From: Lichenostomus cassidix
Lineage: Eukaryota; Chordata; Aves; Passeriformes; Meliphagidae
Direction: 5' to 3'
Assembly (NCBI GenBank): GCA_008360975.2
Contig: CM039182.1
Coordinates: 14,604,324 to 14,668,323 of the forward strand
Length of the DNA: 64,000 bases
This document shows, one piece after another, positions 57,799 to 64,000 of the stretch. How positions within the stretch are numbered: position 1 is the first letter of the stretch; each line of letters starts with the position of its first letter. Under the pieces are notes generated by a model. The model was not told the origin of the DNA. It saw only the letters and a list, made by a program, of their open reading frames with translations, and searched no databases. The translations under genes were made by a program, and so were the position numbers.

Positions 57799-60700
57799 CT
57801 TTAAGAAAGAAAAAGGATTAAAGCTGTGAACAGCAATACCCAATCTGGAAAGGAACACAGACACCTACTGTGGGTACAGACAGCAACATTGAAGTAAAAT
57901 AAAAAACAATACATAAAAGAAAGCAATCTTATGATGCAACCCCTTTCTCCCCCCAAATCTTAGCAGTAACATTGCTCAAAAACACTCAAGTGATTCACAG
58001 GCCCTTGGACATGCATGACTCCTGAGAAGGTAACTGTGCAAGCTCTGAAAACATACAGGATGTTTTCATGAGATCATAAATGTGTCTGTCAAACAGCACA
58101 TAGCCATAGTCTCAAACAAACTAGATGATCAAAACTGCTTTCTATATTACCAAAGTGCTGGGTTCTGCCTGAAATTGCAAATTCTACGGGCACTTGCAGT
58201 CAGGTATTTCAAGATGTCTAAACGCTGGGCAGCTTGCATCATACCAAGATGTTGTTGCATTGGGGAAAGGGATGAAAAAACATGCTATCTCCACCTAGCC
58301 TTTCAGATATTTTGCCAGAGACTGGTTTACTTGTGCTCTTGTGTATCATTTAAGAGTTCTGAAATGTCACATGTAGTGTAACCTGTTTCAGTAAGTGAGA
58401 AAACACATTGAAAGGTCAAGTCCTAAATCCGAAAGTGAAACTATGGCATGGTTGTTGCTCTTCAGAGAGCTTGCAGGAAAAAAGGCATTTAAAAACCGAA
58501 ACAGGCATTCTGTTTTAAAATGTTTCCTCACATTCTAACATGCAAAACTTGCAGGAATGTTCCAAAAGTTACCTTACTTCAGTGTGTTTCCTAGAAACAC
58601 CTGTGGACTTGTGCAACATCCATGCAAAACAGTTCTATTTAACCTTTATAAACTGAATACAGCAGCACAAAGGGAGGCAAAAACGTGCAGCCAGAGGCAG
58701 TCTTTTCTCTGGGGCGATCACTGCAGGTAAAGCTCTCCAGCACTTTTACAGCCTTGCTGAGGCTCTGACAGCTTACAGGGCAAGCGTCTGTAGATAATAT
58801 AATAATATGCACACACAATATCAAGAACGTAAGCCCTGTACTTCCTCCCCTCCCAAATAGGTGTAAAAAATCATTGTAATTGTGAGGAAAGAGAAAAAAC
58901 TCAAGCTAGGAAATTAACTCTCTGTTTGAAAGTAAGTAATCCAGCTGAAAGTACGTGCAATGGCAGGCTTGCTACCAACAGACTTTTTGGAGTTTACATC
59001 ATTAAGAACAACAACAAAAAAAAAAAGAAGTAATATTTAGGAAAAAAAACCCAAACAAATTATCTGAGAGAATAATTCGGGAAATCCATATTTATTTGAA
59101 ACACCAATCTTTCTAATATTTTGGTGCTTCTTACCTCTGAAGGTTGCATTTATCAGGGAAACTTCTCTAAGTTACTTAAACACATAAAGTTTGTTAAGTC
59201 TGAAGAAGTATTCTTTGAACCATAGTACCAAGCATTCTCCAGAACATCCACACTGATGTTAGTACTGGGTTATAAGAATTACTTTAATCAGGAACATGAA
59301 AAAGAGTCTTCCTGCAATGCATTTCATGGTGGGTTCACTCTATGTGTCACCAAGGCAGGAGAAAGCAGCTGCCTGTAGCTCTGATCAAGATCTTGTATTA
59401 CTTTTCCATGTAATTTTTCATTTTTACTTCTCTTGCACCACCTCCTTTGGAATTCAAGGAGTTAATTGTAGGGAATGCTAAGACGGAGTGGTGTACAGTA
59501 TAAAAATATGCTGGTTTGCAGAGCACAAAATGAGATAAAAGAAGTTATAAAATCTAGTGGAAGTCAGAATTACACTAGCTGTGGAAGAAGCTTGGGGCAT
59601 TTGTGCTTCTTCATCAAAATACCAACTGGTTATAAGTTAGAATAAAAGCAGATGCTTCAGAAAAGTTTCAGTAGCTGTTTATCCACAAGAAATCACACTT
59701 TCTTACTTGCTGCTGTTAAAGGAAAATTAAGGGCAAGTGTTAAATGAAGGCAGTAAAGGGAAGGAAAGAGGTTTGTAGTCTGACTGTTAGCCACACAGCT
59801 ATGCTTTATGATACCTGGAGGGCCAGCTGATAAGTGAAGGTGTGTCCCCTTCCGAATCTTTCTGAAGAAACCATTCAGGTTTTGCTTTCCCTGCACTACT
59901 ACAGAAAACAGAACTTCAGGTAATTTCTGAGATCTCAACACATGCTCCCATTATTTTTCCCAATCTTCCCTCCCCACTGCTTTTTATTTCTGATTACTCA
60001 ATTGCAGAGGATTGTTCTAGAAAACAAAAGCAATGCACACTGATCAAATTTAAAGGTGACAAACTGTGAAAGAAACTATTATATAATCCCACAAACATAT
60101 ACAAAGTGCTCTAAATGGTAAAGATTCTGCAGAGGCAACTTTACCAAGTGTACATTGTCCAAAAATTGAGAAGTGAAAGCAACTACACAACCTTATTTTT
60201 GCATTTGCCATTGTAATTCAGTTTCTGTAGGGATATCTGAAAAAGTAGTTGAAACCATTACTTTAATTTGTGATTTAAAGTGGTATAGACTGCTATGACC
60301 AAAACAAAGTAGTAACAGGAATTTAATTAAGTGAAAAATTCACATGGCTACATCATACTTCCTCAGAAATACTCAGCAGCATCTGGAACCCCTCTCTCCT
60401 TTTGTAGTCCTGTATCACAAAGCTTCAGAAATGCCCACCTGGTTAGCACAAGTAAAACACACTGTGTCACTGGGTGACTTGGCAAAGGAAAAGCTTGAGA
60501 AAAAAAAGTGACCCCTAATTTAATCTTGCCTTGACTTTACCCTGTTTACATTTCGGTATTGAAAGCAAAAAAAAAAAAAGAAAGAAGAACTTTTAAAAGC
60601 CCTGCAGCACTGCAGGAAAGGCTGTTTGCAGACTTCCTACATACAATTTCTCAAATACTCTCCTAATGCTCACCTTCACCTACAATCCCTCAGCAACAGT

Positions 60701-63700
60701 AGAACACACCAAATACTTTTAACCTCACTAGTGCAGGCTGTCCTGCCACATTAACTAACATAAACTCACTCTGCAGAGGTCACAAACGTCCAGGATGCTT
60801 TCCACTACTTATAGCTACACCTGAAAGAACTCTTTCCATTGCAGAAGAGCCATTTGGGATAAAAATCCCAAATTAATCTCCAGGTCATATATTTCTATTT
60901 TTCTTAGCTAGTCTTTTAAGAAAAATAGTCGAAAAAGGTCAAATCAACAACTGTTCTTAAGATAACAGTGCATTTGATGCAAATAAGTCTAGATTTGAGA
61001 ACTCACCTACCATTGTCATTGAATCCAAATCTATCTTAGAACAATGAACACCAACTGTTGAAACATCTTCTGTTTTTCCAAAGGTTTTTGAATCCCTAAC
61101 GGAACTGGCCAAACAGGAGGCAAAGCCCTTTCACAGAAGCTGACTAGGAGCTGCTAGCTGGAATTGCTTTGAAGCACGGGAACTTCCTCCTCTTTTAATG
61201 TGTACTTTGGCACATTTTTATAGTGGGCATGGCCCAAGCAGCAATTATTTGTACTTGATCATTCATCCTTTGAAAAGTGCAATCAGGAAAACGCAAGCCA
61301 CATTTTGAATTTAATCAGCCATTTCAGGAACCAAATGCAGGGAATGTCAAATGATACCTTCTCAGTGATGGGTAACTGGATTAATTATTAAATCTTTTTA
61401 GTACTGAAGGCACAAAAGCTTTCAGATATATTCCAAAGCGAGCTGCATTTATTTTTTAATTTAAACTCGGGAAATTTAAATTTAACAAAAACAATTTTGT
61501 AGCCTGTTTTGACTTCAGCACAATGGTCACCTGAAAAACTGGAGATAGCCTTTATTTCTGTTGTGCAAATAGCCTTACAGGAGACCACCACAGAGTAATT
61601 TTAAATGGACTGCATAGACACAATGACTTCTTTACCACTCGAAATCAGGGACTCAAGAGTTTCTGAGAGGTTTTTCTTACATCTCTGAATATCATACCAG
61701 TGAGTGCGCACTGGTGTCAGGGGTATTAAAGAATGGGCTCTTGGCAACTTGGCCTTTAAAACACCACCTAGCGCCTACATGAGTATCCAAACAAAAGACC
61801 AAATCCTAAATGTAAGCTCTTGGCTGCTTTAAGTACTACATCACATCTTGGTGGGTGCAGATGGTTTACTTCAAAATACAGACAGACAGCAATTATGGGA
61901 AATTGTTTAATGCAAATACTGACCCAAGCCTCATCCAGAAAAAATCTGAAATTAGATATAATGCAGTCATAAATTTGTATTATACTATTACTTAATATAA
62001 CCACAGAATAGTTTGAGTTGGATGGGACCTTTAAAGGTCATTTAGTCCAAACCTCCTGCATCTTCAACTGGATCAGGTTGCTCAGAGTCCCATCCAACAT
62101 CACCCTGAATGCTTCCAGGGATGAGGCATCTACCTCCTTTCTGGACAACCTGTGCCAGTTTTTCACCATCCTTCTTGTAAAAAGTTTCTTCCTTATATCT
62201 AATATCAATCTACCCTCTTTTAGTTTAAAACCATTCCTCCTTGTCCTGCTGGAAAGGAGGAATGCCCCTGTTAAAAAGTCTGTCCCAGTCTTATAATCAC
62301 CTTCTGCAGACCTGAAAGGCTGAAATCAGGTCTCCCTGGAGCCTTCTCTTTTCCAAGCTGAACAGCCTCAACTCTAAGCCTTTCCTCAGAGGAGAGGTGC
62401 TCCATCCCTCTGATTATTTTTGTGGCTCTGCTCTAGACTTACTCCAACAGATCCATGTCTTTCCTGTGCTGAGGGCTACAGAGCTATAGCTGCAATATTC
62501 CAGGTAGGATCTCATGAGAGTGGAGTAGAAAGGGGCAGAATCACCTCTCTTGACCTGCTGACCACGATCCTTTTGATGTGGCCCAGAACACATTTGGCTT
62601 TCTGGGCTGCAGGTGCTCATTGCCAGCTCATATCCAGCCCCTCATCCACCAGTTCCCCAAAGTTCTTGGCAGAGCTGCTCTCAATCCCTTCATCCCCCAG
62701 CCTGTACCGACTGACTTGCCCCAGCCCAGGTGCAGAACTTTGCACTTGGCCTTAACAAACCCCTCATAAGACTCCCATGAACCCGCTTCTTGAGCTTGTC
62801 CATGTCCCCCTGGATGATATCCCATCCTTCAGGAGTGTCAACTGCACCACTCAGCTTGGTGTCATCTGCAAAGCTGCTGGGGGTGCACTCAGTCCCCTTG
62901 TGTCACTGAGGAATAAATGAAATAACACTGGTCCCCATACAGACCCTTAAGGACACCACTTGTCACTGATGTCCACCAGGACTCTGAGCTGTTGACCACA
63001 ACTCCCTGGGTACAACTGTCCAACCAACTCCTCATCTACCCGACAGTCTATCCCTATCTCTTCAATTTAGAGAAGGATGTTGTGGGGGACTCTGTAGAAG
63101 GCCTTGCAGGAGCACAGAGACATCCATAGGCTCCCTTTGTCCAGTGATGTAGTCACTCAACCACAGAAGGCCCCTAGGCTGGTCAGACAGGACTTGCTTT
63201 GGTGAAGCCATGCTGGCTGTCTCAAATCACCTCCCTTCCTCCATGTACCTTAGCATAGCTTCTAGGAGGATCTGTTCCATGATCTTCCCAGGCACAGAGG
63301 TGAGGCTGACAGGGCAGCAGTTTCCAGTATCCTCCTTTCTACCCTTTTCAAAGATGGGTGCAATGTTTCCCTTTTTCCAGTCACTTGGGCCTTCACCTGA
63401 CTGCTCAGATATCATGGAGATATATCAGCCAATTCCCTCAGGACTCTGGGATAAATCTCACTGGGTTCTATAGACTTATTTTGTTCAGTTTCCTCAGGTA
63501 GTCATGAACATGATCTTTTCTTATAGTGGGAGGGACTTTCCCTCCCCAGTCACCATCCTGCTGTCCACCCACTCAAGAGGTGTGGAAAGAGATTGCCATT
63601 GAAGACTGAGGCAAAAAAGTAGTTGAGCCTTCTCCTTGTCCATTGCTACCAGTTTTGCTTTGACCTTCCATTTCCAGCTAATATACCTGTAGAAGTCCTT

Positions 63701-64000
63701 GCTATGCTTTGCATCCCTTGCCAAGTTCAGCTCCAGCTTCACCTTGGCCTTCCTAACCCCATCTCTACACAGCTGGGCATTGTCCCTATACTCTTGCCAA
63801 AACACCTGTCTCTGCTCACTGACTCTGCATTTGCTTCTTCTCTTCAATAATCCATGTTGGTGTCTTTCCTTCTGTTCCCAATTTAGTACACCAGGGGATT
63901 TAGAGCTCTTGGGCTTAATGGAAAGCATAAATGGTTGAGTTTATACCACTTATCTCAGTTTCTTAGAAACAGTCAACACTGTTGCATTATGTCAACAACT
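57799..64000 (-). other. SVIL: SVIL intron upstream of window exon 1 (continues off the right edge)
   Basis: No further supervillin exon is found, including the conserved N-terminal block (basic start, ERIARYKAERRRQL region). It contains the CR1 copy at 62001-63930 and otherwise unique A+T-rich DNA. Confidence 0.75.
62001..63930 (-). mobile_element. CR1 LINE, long 5'-truncated copy with decayed ORF2
   Basis: On the minus strand the order is that of the C-terminal half of CR1 ORF2 and its 3' UTR. The pre-RT segment KVKLELNLARDAKHSKDFYR is at about 63.7 kb. RT start motifs ([20 protein letters not shown]) are at 63.3 kb, a QHGFTK block at 63.2 kb, and the catalytic FADDTKLSGAVDTPEGW block at 62.8 kb. 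The 3' end, at 62001, has the usual family tail (about CAAACTATTCTGTGG). Several frameshifts and stops make it non-functional. It sits in the intron upstream of SVIL window exon 1, in the same orientation as SVIL. The 5' end, near 63930, is approximate. Confidence 0.9.

Noticed and set aside
58639..58824. Possible N-terminal SVIL exon upstream of window exon 1
   Set aside because: The translation does not resemble the expected sequence before VKVREK, so those exons are taken to be beyond 64000.
63521..63928. 135-codon minus-strand frame as a host gene
   Set aside because: Its sequence is the pre-RT part of CR1 ORF2.

Overview
The window is vertebrate nuclear DNA and almost certainly avian. 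It has CR1 LINE copies (a long 5'-truncated one at 62001-63930 and a short 3' tail at 16519-16666), a solo class II-type endogenous retroviral LTR with exact 6-bp target duplications (3154-3794), and one large intron-rich gene whose exons read as a close orthologue of mammalian supervillin. I cannot name the species.

Layout. 1-11.7 kb is intergenic or 3'-flanking DNA. It holds an old CR1/L3-like remnant (about 1.69-2.06 kb), the solo LTR, a CpG-dense island (about 6.49-7.48 kb) with a 43-bp tandem repeat, and directly beside that a 17-copy 11-bp minisatellite (7501-7687). A decayed-looking open stretch lies at 8.07-8.68 kb. No protein gene can be assigned there.

From about 11.7 kb to the right edge, the minus strand carries SVIL (supervillin/archvillin). 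I traced 31 coding exons from 57798 down to the stop codon at 12552-12554. Every junction was checked for GT/AG and for reading-phase continuity, giving 5668 coding nt, or about 1888 residues of the C-terminal part. The N-terminal exons and promoter lie beyond the right edge. Two large upstream exons (56917-57798 and 56414-56584) and a 96-nt exon (53261-53356) match the sequence I associate with the muscle archvillin form, and each is a multiple of three. The distal half encodes five gelsolin-like repeats and a villin-type headpiece ending in KAKGLF. The protein is a membrane-associated organiser of F-actin and myosin II.

Less expected structures are a perfect 91-bp palindrome inside an SVIL intron (24587-24677), a frame-compatible candidate 69-nt cassette exon with a very strong polypyrimidine tract (36751-36819), a 32-bp local duplication (18873-18934), and the variant-coded minisatellite beside the CpG island.
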